From Crotophaga sulcirostris (lineage: Eukaryota; Chordata; Aves; Cuculiformes; Crotophagidae), in the NCBI GenBank assembly GCA_013397455.1, contig VYZB01000339.1, forward strand, positions 1-64,000: a DNA stretch of 64,000 bases. Reading direction: 5' to 3'. Below, in pieces: positions 37,901 to 50,500 of the stretch. A program made the translations under genes and the position numbers. The notes beneath the pieces were generated by a model. That model had not been told where the DNA came from. It saw only the letters and a program-made list of their open reading frames with translations, and made no database searches. Positions within the stretch are counted from its first letter, which is position 1. Each line of letters starts with the position of its first letter.

Positions 37901-40045
37901 TATTAATCAGATTCAATTATTTAGAAGTAAGTATTTAAGTTCTGTTAATATAAACTTACCAGTCCCCACGTTGTAAATTAAATTTTTATTTTATTTCTAT
38001 ATATGCTTTCTCTCTTAATTTTATGCCAAAGGTTCTCTCTTGTCTAATGGCTATAATGAAAGCTTTTACTGCTAAATTAAAATAAAATGAGTTAATGGGT
38101 ACCCAGTGCCTTGTTCTAGTTAAAATGTGCATCAATTTGCAATGACCACTGCTTTGGGATTGTAGCATGTGTTTTATCTTAGGTAAAATGTAGTGAACAG
38201 TGTGAAATTTAGCTTTAAAATCACCTAATCTGCTCTTTCGTAAACCTATTTATAGTTTATTTAACTTACTAATAACCTTACTACACTTTATTAAGTCACA
38301 TTTAAATTTTCCGTCACAGATGATTGCTTCAGATTGATTTTTTTGCAATGTTATTGAAAACAGTTTAGACATTCAAGTGAAAAATAGAAAATTTAAATTT
38401 TTAAAAATGTGCTCCGTTATGATGTGAAACAGCAGTAGATTTTTCCAAAGGAATACACCTATAGTCAAGTGACTTTTACTATTCACATCAATATCCACTC
38501 ATATATCAAGGGAATAAAATTCTTAGACAGAAGAGGGCAGATTTACTTCTAAATGTGTCATTTTGAAATTAAAACTCATGCTGATTTCCAGACCTTTGAC
38601 TGTTTCTAAATTCCTAATTCTCCTTATAACATTTTGTGTGAAATTGAAGTTTGGGTGGGATTTTGTATGATACTTGTAAGCAACCACAGAGGTGAATTTA
38701 CCTTCCTAGCTTGGTATCACTTTCAGTTGGAACAGATTTGAGCTCAATTATTCTCAATGAGTTTTAAAAGGATAGTGCAATATATTACCACTAATATTCC
38801 AGTAGCACTAATTGCAAGTAAAATATTGCACTTTTAGGAATTCTTTTTTTGTATGAAATATATATGCATAGCTTCTCTGTTATATACTGAAGCCTCTTAG
38901 CATGAAAAATAACTGTCCACAAAATGATGACCATTCTTTTCAGGGTTAGGCAAATTGGTGAAGAAGGGTTGATCAGATTTGCGTGCTTCATGGTAACCTC
39001 ATCTTTAGGCAAAGAAGGCAGAAAGCACTGTGCGCCTCTACGCTAAGCTCAGGAAGGACCCTGAGAAGTGTGACTTCAGCCCCATGACTTCACATTACAG
39101 CATGAGATGAGTCCCTTGCGTTTAGTGTCTGAGGTCTCCTGAGCAGGCTCTTGAGAAGCAAAAGTGCAGCTGCAAGACAAAGCATTAAAAGTGCAGAGGT
39201 TCTGGACCCGGTCTTAACACTTGTACCTGCAAATGTGTAGTTAACCAAGTTGGATGCTCCTTCCAGCCAATTCAGAAGACCTCTGCTCCAGAAGACCTTG
39301 CACCTCCCCAGGTCCTGTCAGATCTTCAAACTGCTGCTGCAACATCTACCTTGCTCAGCTGGGCTGTCCAGTTTTACGGAACTTTGTATTCTGCTCTGGT
39401 CTCTACTTGGATCAGATGCATTTGCCAGAAGCTGAAGCTTATATTTATAGAGAAATTATTTGCAAATGTACAACTGAGCTGAAATAAAGATTTGCAATGG
39501 TTCATTCAAATTCGGCCACTTACCTACAGACATTGGAGTTTGTTATGGAGCTGACTCTTTAGAGGCTTTTTGATGGGAAAAACACCAAGCTGATTGTTTC
39601 TACTTGAATTTATGGAACGACATAAGCATGTAGGTAATTTGTAATTACCTACCATTTGTAATCTGTGGTCATTTTTTTCCCCATAAAAAAGGAGTTGGCA
39701 GATATGCTATAAAGCCTCTGTTCAAATGCAGTAAAAAGATCTTGTTCACTTGGACCTCAAGAAAATATTTGTATTAGCTAACAAATGGTTCTCTGCTAAC
39801 AAACACATCTAGCTGAATTATTTATTTAAATCTGGGAAATTAAGCATATTTCTTTGAGTAAATTATATATGAACTATTGTATTCATTAGTCTACCAATTA
39901 TGTGGTTGAGTGACACATTATCTAACAATGTATTAGATGACTGTTGTCCATCTGTGGATCAATACATTATTTACAATATGGGATACTTTTTTTGCATTAT
40001 TTAGCCATTACTATTAGCAAATATGTTGTTTAGTGAAGTCACAGG
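34991..40045. other. Noncoding stretch, no gene recognised
   Basis: About 5 kb without a supportable exon. Frames such as 36337-36672 (111 codons, plus) and 37061-37327 (88 codons, minus) have no recognisable domain. From 37700 to 38960 the sequence is very AT-rich with many TAAT/ATTA words, like conserved noncoding DNA near developmental genes, but conservation cannot be tested here. A perfect hairpin lies at 39630-39652. Confidence 0.5.
39630..39652. repeat. Perfect 10-bp inverted repeat (hairpin)
   Basis: The arm gtaggtaatt (39630-39639), spacer tgt, and arm aattacctac (39643-39652) are exact reverse complements. Each arm contains a homeodomain-type TAATT core, so the palindrome could also be a paired binding site. 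Function is unknown. Confidence 0.9.
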
Positions 40046-40346
40046 ACTTCCAGTACCTAAAGCAGACCTACAAGAAACCTGGAGAGGGACTTTTTACAAG
40101 AGCATGTAGTGATAGGACAAGAGGTAATGGTTTTAAACTGAAAGATGGTAGATTTATGTTAGACACAAGGAAAAAAATATTTTCTGTGAGAGTGGTATGA
40201 CATTCATACAGGTTTCCCTGAGAAGCTTCATCCCTGGAAATGTTCAAATCCAGGTTGGATGAGGCTTTGAGTGATCCATGGCAGTGTGGTTAGAACCAAA
40301 TGATCTTTGATGTCCCTTCCAACCCAAACCATTTTATGATTCTATG
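40046..40346 (+). mobile_element. CR1 LINE 3'-end fragment, plus orientation
   Basis: This is the sense-strand 3' end of an avian CR1. It begins at 'acttccagtacctaaag' and includes the reverse-transcriptase tail peptide DRTRGNGFKLKDGRFM (about 40111-40158). It then passes through 'gaaatgttcaaatccaggtt' and 'cttccaacccaaaccatt', and ends with the CR1 terminal repeat 'atgattctatg' at 40346. It is 5'-truncated to about 300 bp and carries in-frame stops. It is the only CR1 of this block in plus orientation. Confidence 0.93.
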
Positions 40347-42030
40347 CTTTTATGACAATTTACACCAAACGATGTTTGATCGATCATGTTGTGATGTCAA
40401 GGTTGCTTTACAAAGCAATACTGCAGGAAAAAAATAGTGTCCTTAATGCTTGGTCTGAATTTCTTTTATTATCCTTTTCTTCCTCAGTTAAAAAGACACA
40501 CTTCCATTTACATTTATGCTTCTGTATATTCCACATAAAAGCAGAAGAATATGGCAGTGTTTGAGGAAAACACACAAACCAACGAAGATCTCAAGATGTG
40601 CTGCAAATCTCCTTACTATGTTGCAGGATACTGGACATATATGTTTTTCTTTTTACATTTGAATAAAAGCAACTGCTAATTAAAATCCAGCTGAGAAGAT
40701 TCAAAAAGTTAAATCTACCAGATACCTTGGGATCTCCTTTTGATTTACCGTGGAGATCAAATTTTGACTGCTGACGGCTCAGAAGGGTAAAGTGATAGAG
40801 AGTGTCAGAAGATCATACTTATTTCGTTTTTGAAGAGTTTTCTAAAGTGTAATAACATATTTTTCCTTTTTTTTTCCTTTTCATTATACACAGGAGGCAA
40901 GAGCAAGACTCAATCTCTTGCCTGACTACCTGCTGGCATTCGGCTGTGCCCCCGGCAATTAGAAGCTCCCTGCCTGGTGCCCTGTGTTCAAAGGAGAAAG
41001 TCATTCAAGTTTTCGTAACTTCCCCTCTTCCCCACAGTGCCAGTGCAGCTCTGAGGCAACTCCTGTGGCAGCAAGACCCAAGGACTGCTTTCCATCCTGC
41101 CTATACGGAGGGATGGAGACAGAGGATGCCTCTTCCAGGACAGTCTTATCATGCTCTGAGGGACAGGGGAACTGCAGGGTAGTGAAATCACTAGATCTGT
41201 CCTCAGGAAGGGAACTTGCCTATCAAGAAGTGTTCAGGAAAGTGTTACTAGCATGTTCAGAAGTTGTTCAAGTGTATTGCTGTCCAGTAAATGCTACACC
41301 ACTCAGTATTTCCTCAGTTTGGATGGGCACCACTAGGTGGATGTCTCAGGGGGACAGTCCGCTGAAGTGGGTCTGGCTGACAAGTCAAGCCAGACTGTCA
41401 TTTCTCCTTGGTAGTAGGACAACAGAGTCAGAGGATAAAATGCTCTGATGAGATTCCCCTTTGCAGACATTGCTGTCTCCTTTTGGGAATAAGAGGTGCA
41501 AGAGGAACAGGCATGGCGATGTCCACAGCTTTGCTGCCCCAGCACTGTGCTGCAGGGCACAGGAAAACATGCAAGGAGTTAATTCCCCCCCTGGACCTGG
41601 CCAGGAGGAGCAGTGTAGACTTACAAAGGATTGCAGCCTCACCTAAACAGTCAGAGAACATTGAGGCAGCCAGGGATGATCACTGCCAGTGTGGTCAGGG
41701 TTAGAGGAATGGAGGGAGGTATATACAAGAAGTGGGAGAGGATTCTGAAATAGGCATTGATCTCATTAATGGCTTGCATTTTTTGAGTCATGTTTGGTGA
41801 AATAACCATAAAATTACTTGGTGCATTACTAAGTGCCAAGTTAAATGGGCAAATTCCTGTACTGAGACTGTCTTCTGCAGCCTACATCTATTTTCTGCAC
41901 AGGGGGAGAACCAGAAGAGTTCTGTTTTATGTTTGCAAATAAAACCACTAATTATAAGGCCCAGCTGTGGATAAAATGTCATCAACTCATGACTGTACAA
42001 CAGAGGTCACAGTGCTTTCCTGCCTCACAG
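40347..42030. other. Interval between CR1 copies, possible noncoding exon
   Basis: The region holds a 154-codon plus frame at 40984-41448. Two strong-looking acceptor sites (pyrimidine tract plus CAG) end at 40893 and 41036, and a moderate donor (GT at 41179-41180) could delimit a 142-base exon at 41037-41178. No known domain is seen, and mirror frames exist on the minus strand. I would not call a gene. The rest holds nothing that I recognise. Confidence 0.35.
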
Positions 42031-42710
42031 TGGGACAACAGGTTGTTCAGGACGAAGTCTGGTCGAATTTTGAGACTCCACAAACCCTCTAGACCAGCTC
42101 TTCCAGTGCTCAACCACCTTCACAACTAAAAAGCATTTACTTATGTTTAAATGGAATTTTCCATATTCCAATTCATGTCTAGTGCCTCTTGTCCTGTCAT
42201 TGGACACTACTGAGAAAAGCCTGGCTCCACTCTCTTTACCTCCCCATGGATAAGAGGATATAAGAGGATCCTCCACATGGTTAAGATTCCCCCCACAAGC
42301 CTTCTTCTCTTCAGGGTGAACAATCCCAACTCTTGGCCTCTCTTCATACGTCGGATGCTCCAGTCCCTTACTCAGCTTCGTAGCTCTTTGCTGGACTCTC
42401 CATTATGTCCATGTCTCTCTCATTCTGGGGGCTCAGAACTGGTCTCAGCACTCCAAATGTTGCCTCACTAGCGCTGAGTAGAGGGAGAGATTGCCTCCCT
42501 CGATTTGCTGTCAATATTTGTCTAATCAAGCTGAGGATACCATTAACTTTTTTTGCGGCAAGGCCATATTGATGACCTATGTTCACCTTGTTGTCAACCA
42601 GGACTTCCAGATCCCTTTCTGCAAAGCTAGTTTCCATCCAGTTGGTCCCCGGTGTGGACTGTTACCTGAGGTTATTTTCCTCCTTGGGATAGAACTTGGT
42701 ATTTCAAATC
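42031..42710 (-). mobile_element. CR1 LINE fragment with reverse transcriptase tail, minus orientation
   Basis: About 680 bp in antisense. The minus-strand translation in pieces gives the C-terminal CR1 ORF2 signature, including SFAERDLEVLVDNK followed by 'AAKKVNGIL' (within 42637-42500) and GARLFSVVSNDRTRG (near 42227-42180). Nucleotide landmarks are 'ttccagtgctcaaccacctt', 'ccagtcccttactcagcttc' and 'caccttgttgtcaaccagga'. Frameshifts and stops separate the pieces, so the element is inactive. The extreme 3' tail repeat is absent at the left edge. Confidence 0.93.
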
Positions 42711-44881
42711 ATCATCCACAAGAGGAGTCCATGGTATGCCTGTCCATTACTTTCACATATAGTAATATGTATAGCCTTGACTGAGTCAGACTTACCAATT
42801 TGATACACAAGACAGTGCGTAACATGAAAATAATCCACCTCTTTTTAGCCTCAAACAAGCGTGTTACATAGTTTGACTCTTTCTCCTGCATATACTTGGC
42901 CTTGGAAAACGTATTGAGCCTGTCACAGGCTCTCCCTATCGAAGGGTCCCTAAGAGAGACGACTGGGTGTCTCTGTACGGAGGAAGCTTTCCTTCCCTTC
43001 CTTCCTCCTGTGGCCTGGCAGTTGGAGAACTTAGGGCAACCCTACCGCTTGTGGGGAGCCCCACTCAAGGATGAGAGATGTTGCATTGCCCCACTGCTCT
43101 GAAACAAGTCCTTATGGCCCAACATTTCACAAGGAACTCCTTCTCACTATGGACTTCTACCTATTGGTTTAAATTTGCATGGATGAGTCCCCATTCTTCA
43201 AAGCATTTTACTGGATTTTTTCCCAAAGTCGGTTAGACAAGAATTTACCTTGGTCTTCATTTAAGATTCACTCAAACCCAGTCTTGTTCTGAGCTCTAAG
43301 AGGTACAAGACTGAAATTCAGTGCCAAGGTGTGTGAGGCTGGCTCAGGAGATAAGACTCGTGACAGAAACTGCTCTCAAGATTTGGAAGTTACACAGTTG
43401 GAGCTCTTCAGGAGATGTTTTTACCAGTTTATTTGTTTTAAGGAGGAGCATGATTAATTTATAAACAGATATTTCTTATCCCTTAAGGCTCTGTTCTGGA
43501 GCTCTTATGTTCTTCTTACCTTCTGGTTTCCTGTCAGTCCCTGAGAAACTGTTACCTTTCAGTAGAAATTTTCAGTAAATTCAGCCATGACTGGCGACCT
43601 GCTTGCACCTTTCCCTCTGGAAGCCAAGCCAGAGAGACTGGCAGTTTACCATTGAAGAGGTCTTGCCAAATTCACGGTGTTTCTGACTTTGTTGTTGGTG
43701 GTAACAGGAAATTTGATTTGGTAACTCAGGAAGTCCCTTCCAGTGCTACATTTCAGATGAAATCTGCTAGAAAAAATTCAGACAAAAATCTGTTCCAAAC
43801 ATCTTCTGGAGTTCCTGTTATTGTTCATATGCTTGTACTGGGATTTAAGGTCCTTTTGAGTAACTGCTGTGAAAGACTGTCAGTCAGTTCAGGATATCTC
43901 ATGGAAGTCACTTAAATGGTTTACAATTACTTCTAGGTATGTCTATAAATTTGAAAACAATAACAGCTCTATTCTCAAATGTAATATCTTTTCAACTCAC
44001 TGTACGTAAACCCTCCAACTGGGTCAAAAACATGCACAGAAAGGGGAATGTACTTTCAGCTCCTGTAGTTTCATAGAACTCACAGTTATAAAATAGATAT
44101 GCATGACTTTTTTTCTTTTTAAATAAGTGAGCTATTAGAATTCTCCATTTAACTTTTGGTCTTCTGATTTTCATTTAACCTCATTAGTCTTTTCTTAGTT
44201 AAAAATATTGATTCTAGCTTTGCAAAGAAGGCCAAATAGTGACAGCTTATTTTATCCTTTGCTCAAATACAGTGGGAAAGGAATGAATCGCAAATCATTT
44301 AGTTACTATATCAACACAAGTTTGGGATGTAAAATTGTACATTACATTTTGCTGAATCATTTACAAAGGTCATTAAAACCAATCCATTCCCTAATAAGCT
44401 CCAAGGTTACACAGATGCCTGGGATAAGGTCCCTCATGGCTGATGGTCTTTTTCTCTACGAGCAGCAAGAGACAATATTAAAAGTCACCATCTGAATGGC
44501 TGACCTACACTCATCCACTGACCCAGAAGCCTTGTTTAAGCCCAAGCCTTGGTTCTTGGTCCTTGCATGAACTGCAGTGTATGTGGGTACGGTGTGCCTG
44601 GCCTTGTTGACTGGACTTTCTCTCTTGCCCTTGGACATACCCTTGTGAGAGTGTACTTGCCTGGAGTTGAACCAGGGACTGCCCCTGGGTTTGCTCTGTT
44701 TGTCTTGTTTTAGCACTGGGGGACTGTACCTTTGCTGGAGGGGCTATTTTCCAGTGGCTCCTGTCTTGCTTCTCCTTAGAAGCAGCCACTCGTGCTGACC
44801 CCTCCAGTACATGGCAATCTTCAGCTCTTGTCCATGATCAGGCCTTGTCTATTTAGTTTCTTCTTCTACAGCAGCGTAAAT
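42711..44881. other. Interval between CR1 copies, nothing firmly recognised
   Basis: No coding exon was supported. A pyrimidine-rich run lies near 42985-43012. The patch at 44500-44800 gives two Gln/Lys/Ser-rich minus frames (86 and 92 codons) that overlap in different registers, which suggests compositional bias. No repeat family is recognised. Confidence 0.45.
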
Positions 44882-45117
44882 ATTACAGTATCACAGTATT
44901 ACAAGGTTGGAAAGGACCTTTGAGATCATCGAGTCCAACCTATAACCCAACACTAACAGCAACTCATCTTCTAAACCATGGCACTGAGTGTCTCATCCAA
45001 TATCCTCTTAAACACCTCCACGAACAGTGACTCCACCACCTCCCCAGGCAGCACATTCCAATGGCCAATCACCCTTTCAGTGAAGAATTTTTCTAATATC
45101 AAGCCTAAATCTCCTGA
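44882..45117 (-). mobile_element. CR1 LINE 3'-end fragment, minus orientation
   Basis: Antisense CR1 tail starting with 'acaaggttggaaaggacctt' and 'tgagatcatcgagtccaacc', then 'cctcttaaacacctccacga' and 'ggcagcacattccaatggcc'. The minus frame over it contains VIGHWNVLPGEVVESL, typical of the end of CR1 ORF2. It looks younger than the fragment immediately to its right. Confidence 0.92.
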
Positions 45118-45229
45118 CCACTGTGTGTTTTTTCTGGGTTGGTTACAACTTCTTAAAGAAGGAACAGCTACATCTATATGTCCTGTCCACATATGTCCAT
45201 ATGTCATTGATTTACAAAGCAGTATACCA
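45118..45229. other. Junction between young and old CR1 segments
   Basis: About 110 bp with no clear match to either neighbour. The small local duplication 'acatatgtccatatgtc' lies at about 45188-45204. It may be unique DNA or the eroded 3' part of the older element. Confidence 0.4.
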
Positions 45230-45955
45230 ATATTTTTAGCTTTGTTCCCCACCCCTCCTACTAATTACTATTATCCAATTTTCCTGTTGAACACTAAGTC
45301 AATGCTTTCCGAGAACTGTCCGAAATGACTCCAACATCCGTCTCCAAGTGGTAATAGCTAGTTTAGAGTCCCTCGTTGCTTTTGTGCACAGATTTTTTTC
45401 TCCTGTGTGCATTACTCTGCATTAATTGGCACTGAATTTAATTTGCCATTTTATTGCCAACTCACCCAGTGCCATGAGATCATTCTGTACGTTGTGTTAG
45501 GTTTTGACTATCTTGAAAAAAGCTTGTTTCATTCGGAAACATAATTCTTTCACTCTTCATATCCTTTCCGAGTCCCTCAAAGAAGAGTTCCCAGCATAGA
45601 TCCTCAAAGGATCTAGGTGTAACTTCCTTCTGGCGAAATCTGACTTTCTAGTTCAGCTTTTGTCTCCTTAACTTCTAACTGGTTGTGAACCTACGAGAGA
45701 CATTTTCTCTCATTGTGTGACATTTTAGGATATCTAGGAAAAGAGATGCTTTTAGGAGCTTTTTGGTAAGTTAAGAATATTCTGTTACTGGGACCATCTT
45801 GGGTACACCCACTTCTTTCAAGATTTCTTAAAGATTTGTGGGACATGAGTTTTTTTCTGTTGGACTTGACTCTTTCTGGCTATTTTCTATGTGATCAGTA
45901 ATGCCAGTCTTTAGTACTGTTTTTACTTCCTTAATCCCGAGAGACATTCAAGTAA
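45230..45955 (-). mobile_element. Ancient CR1/L3-type LINE fragment, minus orientation
   Basis: This stretch follows the antisense order of a very old amniote CR1/L3-like family: 'tttagctttgttccccaccc' at the left, 'aagtggtaatagctagttta', 'gtgtgcattactctgcatta', 'gaatttaatttgccatttta', 'ccaactcacccagtgccatg', and further right 'cagcatagatcctcaaagga' and 'cttctaactggttgtgaacc'. On the minus strand about 45500-45400 reads with the peptide LMALGELAIKWQIKF, matching the reverse transcriptase tail. It overlaps the same CR1 region as its neighbour, so it is a separate, older insertion. It carries many stops and is inactive. Confidence 0.85.
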
Positions 45956-47560
45956 AAGGAAATATTCAGGTCTTAGGTACTCCTACCAGTGCATGCTGCA
46001 TTTATTTATGCCTGTAAATCCCTTGTTATCAAGTCATCTGACTATACAGGCTCAGTGGCACTCTTGCCTTCAAAGCACGTTGCTTTGAAATGGGGTTTGG
46101 ATCATATACACTTGCAGTGCAAGGATGCAGTTTACTACTCCAGAGACATACTTGTCTCTAGTTCTTGGTGTTGTCCGTTACACAATCTCGTGCAATGGTT
46201 AAATACCAAGTAATTATGCAATTGAATAATCATTTATTTTCTTTCCTAAACCTTTCTCACTCCCATAGAAATGAACAAGAAATATGTTAGTCCGTTGCTG
46301 TGAATATCAGCTACCAACGTATGAGATGATCAAACTGGCATGTGAGGCTGTTAAGCAGGTCATGGAAATAAACTGCCTAGACAACAAAAAATAAAGAGAG
46401 CTCGGGTTTATCTATTTTTCTGCAAAATTCACTGCTTTTTCCTTGCATGACATAATTGCTTGGTCTACTGACTACCTAATAATTGAGTTATTTAATGAGA
46501 GAAACGACTTCTTAATACCTCCTCTTTAATTATTTAGCTGTTCAACAGAGGTAGCTTATCTGGTCATGAAGCTAGTGACAGTGGTATTGATAGCACGGGA
46601 TACTTAATGTCAGCTAAATTTTAACATTACATCTGACTGAGCCTTGTAATTCATAGAATACCACTCATTTGAGTTTGTTTATCCATCTGCTGTATTAGTT
46701 CTCAGTCAAAGCTCTCAAATTAAAACAGCACCTTTAACCACATCAACACTGATACTACTAGAACTCATTGTTTTCTGGATTAGTCTGATCTAATTCAAAC
46801 ACGACACAGATAAACAACTTTTGTCCAAACTGCATTTTGCTTGTGTTTGAAGTACACAATAACACTTATGTTTGAGTTGCCATAATGTTGTTGTCACTTT
46901 TATGACAGATCATTAGTGGGTAAGCATGGAGTTAGTTTAGATTTAGATGTTACCCTTGTGATTATATATTAATTTTTAAATTGTAATCTGAATACAATTA
47001 GTGTCCTTATTAGACTCTAACTGAACAAGTTCCAGCATGCGCTGAAATTTGCCAACCACGCTTAGAATGAAGAAAAAATAGAACTTAATTTTCTAATTTA
47101 CAATTTTGTTTGGATTTTTCTTGGAACTACGTGGTAGATCTTCCTTAATCTAGATACATTCTGAGTGTCTCGAAGCAATGAATTTATATGTTAGCTTTCA
47201 TTTGTTAATAAAAAGTAAATTTAGGATAGGCAACACTAATGGCTAAAGAAATGAGATATATCTGGGTTTTCTAATGATTAATAAACGCAATCTTTTGTTT
47301 GCTGCTGGAAAATTTTAGAATATAAGGAAAATGACGAGGTTTTCTTCTGGTGAAAGAAAGGGTGAAAAAAAGGGGGGAAAATATGTTTACTGGCAAAATG
47401 AAAGGGAGGGAGCAAGGGTAAAATGTGGCAGGAAAAACCCAAATTGTGGCTGAAATGGCTTCATATTTTAAGACAAATTCACAAATAAATGGTCCAGATG
47501 GGAATCTGTGATTAGAGTGCAGCTCTGTCTTACTGCACTAGTAAAGAGTGACTCATTCTA
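45956..47560. other. AT-rich stretch of possible conserved noncoding type
   Basis: No coding frame of note. From about 46230 to 47200 the sequence has many TAAT, ATTA and TTTAAT words and no recognisable repeats, the texture often seen in conserved enhancers of gene deserts. This is only an impression and needs alignment. A poly-purine patch lies at about 47330-47425. Confidence 0.4.
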
Positions 47561-50500
47561 CCCATTATAAAACTCCAGCTCCCAGAAATGAATAAATTTT
47601 TGTTATAAAAGTTCTCACTAGGCTAATGCTTGGCAGAGCTCTCAACCAAGGAGAAGAGTATTTAGTGTTTAATTTCTCTATCAAAAGCAAAGTTTGGCTG
47701 GAACAAGTGATACTTCTAGTCAGTGTTAAACTTTCTGGGTGATAACTTTGGTGGAACCTCTTCTGCCTGTGCAGTACCAGCTGTACAGTGAGGAGTTCTC
47801 TGATGGATTTTTCCCATCTAGGCTCTGCAAGTAGTTGTTCAGTGGCTGTAATGAAGTCACGTATAGACAATCAATGCCATTAGCAGATACATCTCTCATG
47901 TGTGCACATTTTGTGTATTTCTCTCCTTCGCCTTAATTGCAGCAGAAAGACCTTCAGTTCCATCAGTGAGTGCAGACCACCGCTGCTGGAGCCTCAGAGC
48001 TGTTTTCTGCTTTTTCCCCAGAAAGTAACATCCCATGGATGTCTCATTGCTTTCTCCTTGTGACCCAGGTGTCTTGCCTTTCCATTAAGTCCATCATTCA
48101 GAGAACAACTAGATTGAGCTTCGTAGGTTTGTTTCAGCAGTTCTCATCCAAAGTCCTCCCACAATCCTCACTATGCAAGACACTGCCATAGAGTTTATCC
48201 TTCTCCTCTGGATGTTATAAAAAAACATTATTTGAGCTCATACTCCCCACTCCCTACCTCAGTGGTATTGGCTCTGTTGTGTAAGAACTATTCATAAGAC
48301 AGATCAGAAATTAATGGATAATTTTTGGTTTGCAATAATTATCCCTAAAAATATAAAACTTCGGTTCCTTTCCACCCACTGTCTCTATTCTCTCCCATTG
48401 AAATGGCATGACACAGTTTCCCTGACTTCCTTGCAAACTGTCAAGATCAAGCTGATCTTGATTCTTCTAATTTCGTGCCAAAATATGACATCATCATCAA
48501 GGGGAAGCAGAACTGGGCATTAGACAGAGCAAGTTTTATGCAGTGAGTCGTTTCTGTATAGTAGTTACTTTGTCATTATATTCTTCAGAAGGTTTTCATA
48601 TGCCTCATGATACAGAGTAAATAACAGAATTTTGCCTTCAAAAGAACAACTGGATAGTGCTTTCCGTTTGTACTCTTTCAGATTTTGTATAAACACCCAT
48701 TGATCTTTGCCAGGCATTTTTATCACCAAAAATGGAAAGATTTGCTATTAGGAAAGCCGCGTTAGACCTATCTCCTTTTTTTTTCTTTCTCAGAATAGGT
48801 TTGAAATGCATGTATGCATGGAAATATGCTATATTTAAGCTAAAGAAAATCTTGAAAAGATATTTTTTTCATTCTTGGCCTAATTTTGTGTTGCAGTGGT
48901 GTACTAGTACCTCTGCTTACTGGTTGCCTGTAATACTCAGAGATTTGCAACTCTAGCATCTGATTTCCAGTAAAGTGATCCTACTTAATAAGCATGGTCT
49001 TTTTCCACTGGGAATATGTTCATTTTTGTGAGAAAAAACGTAGATTAATGTCAAATTATTTTATCAGTCAATTTTAAAAACTCCAATGAATTTCATAAGA
49101 GGTTTGTATTTTCGTTGACAGCCTGACGGTGCAGTCAAAGATTGGTTACTGTAAAGACAGAAATGTGCATGGAGGTTTGCACCAACAAAAGAATTTTGTC
49201 TTCTGTGCTAAAAAAAAGGTTTTAGCTGATTCTTCTATTGCCACAACTTTACAAAGGGTTGATTTTCATATAGATCTAAAAGATGTAATGTGATAACTAC
49301 CTTCATGAGTTTTATGCCATCACTTACATGACTCTGGAAGAAAAGACTCCATGATATCTATAGGCACAGCAAGTTCTACCTCCCTCGTTTTTCAACCTGG
49401 TACTCTATAGGAAGCTTGCACATTAGCCATGAGCAACCAACCTAGATAAACATTTTGATGTATTAGCTGGCTACTTATGTCCTTGTTTTGATACTTATGC
49501 AAAACTGGAGTTAGACCTGAGCTGTAGTTGTAGGTTCACTGTCAGGACACATGAGCTTGGCCTTGAAGGTGCAGTTGGGGAGATATAAAGAAAACCTCAA
49601 GTGATCTGCATGATGGCAAATGCACAAAAGGGTCTCAGTCTGAAGTTCGATTCTCAAAACTCTTATCAACTCCCTCCTACCCAAGATGCTCTCAGAGATC
49701 GTTGTTCTGTTTCAAAGAGCGTTGCCATTGCCTTGGGTTGCACTGAGAAGCCCATTGGTCTTGTCATTGTTAGATCCCAGTGACTTCTTATACTTTCCTC
49801 TTGTCAGGTTTCAGACTTATCTCCTGGGGCCCATCACGCGGTACATTGAAACGCTTTGTTTTACTGCTTAGAAAGCACCTATGCATCTGTTCCATTCAGC
49901 ATGGTGGATGTGTTCTGCAGCAATGAAAATTTTTGCTGTTGTTATTTGTTTAGTCTGCTTCCTACATTCTATCTAACTGTCCAAAAATCATTTTAGGCAC
50001 TGTTGCAAATCTCATCAGGTGTCAAACTAGTCTTTTTAGCTGCCTAAACACCTTTTAAAACTTGACAGCACATGAATTCCTTGTCCTTTCTGCTAAAGGA
50101 GTCACAAGGTTATACCTATTTCCAGCTTCACTTGATTACTTTGTAGCCCTCATTTTATTTTCAGGAATCATATACCTATAAATCAAGAAGACAAATTAGT
50201 GCAAATTTGTAATTATCCTGCTTCCGTTACCCTATTTGTCCACAAAGACATCCGCAAAATAATAGCCCACTATTTATATTTAATTCCTGTCTTCACAGCT
50301 GTAATGGATGGTTCCTGGTTGCCCCAGATCAATAATTTCTCTTCAGAAGTTTCATATCATCAAATCACTACATGGAATAACAATCAGAATAATTTCATTT
50401 AAATGGATACAATTAGCACTGGAGATGAAGCTATTAAATAAAGTCTATTGATTGTTTATCAGGCTCTGAGGTGAGATAATTTAAACATGCTCACTGCTTA

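Noticed and set aside
40984..41448. 154-codon plus-strand frame as a gene
   Set aside because: No recognisable domain and mirrored frames on the minus strand. It is kept only as a weak exon candidate.
42368..42637. 89-codon minus-strand frame as a host protein
   Set aside because: Its start matches the C-terminal part of CR1 ORF2, and it belongs to the truncated LINE.
44978..45328. 116-codon plus-strand frame
   Set aside because: It lies antisense across two CR1 fragments, so the frame is a shadow of repeat sequence.
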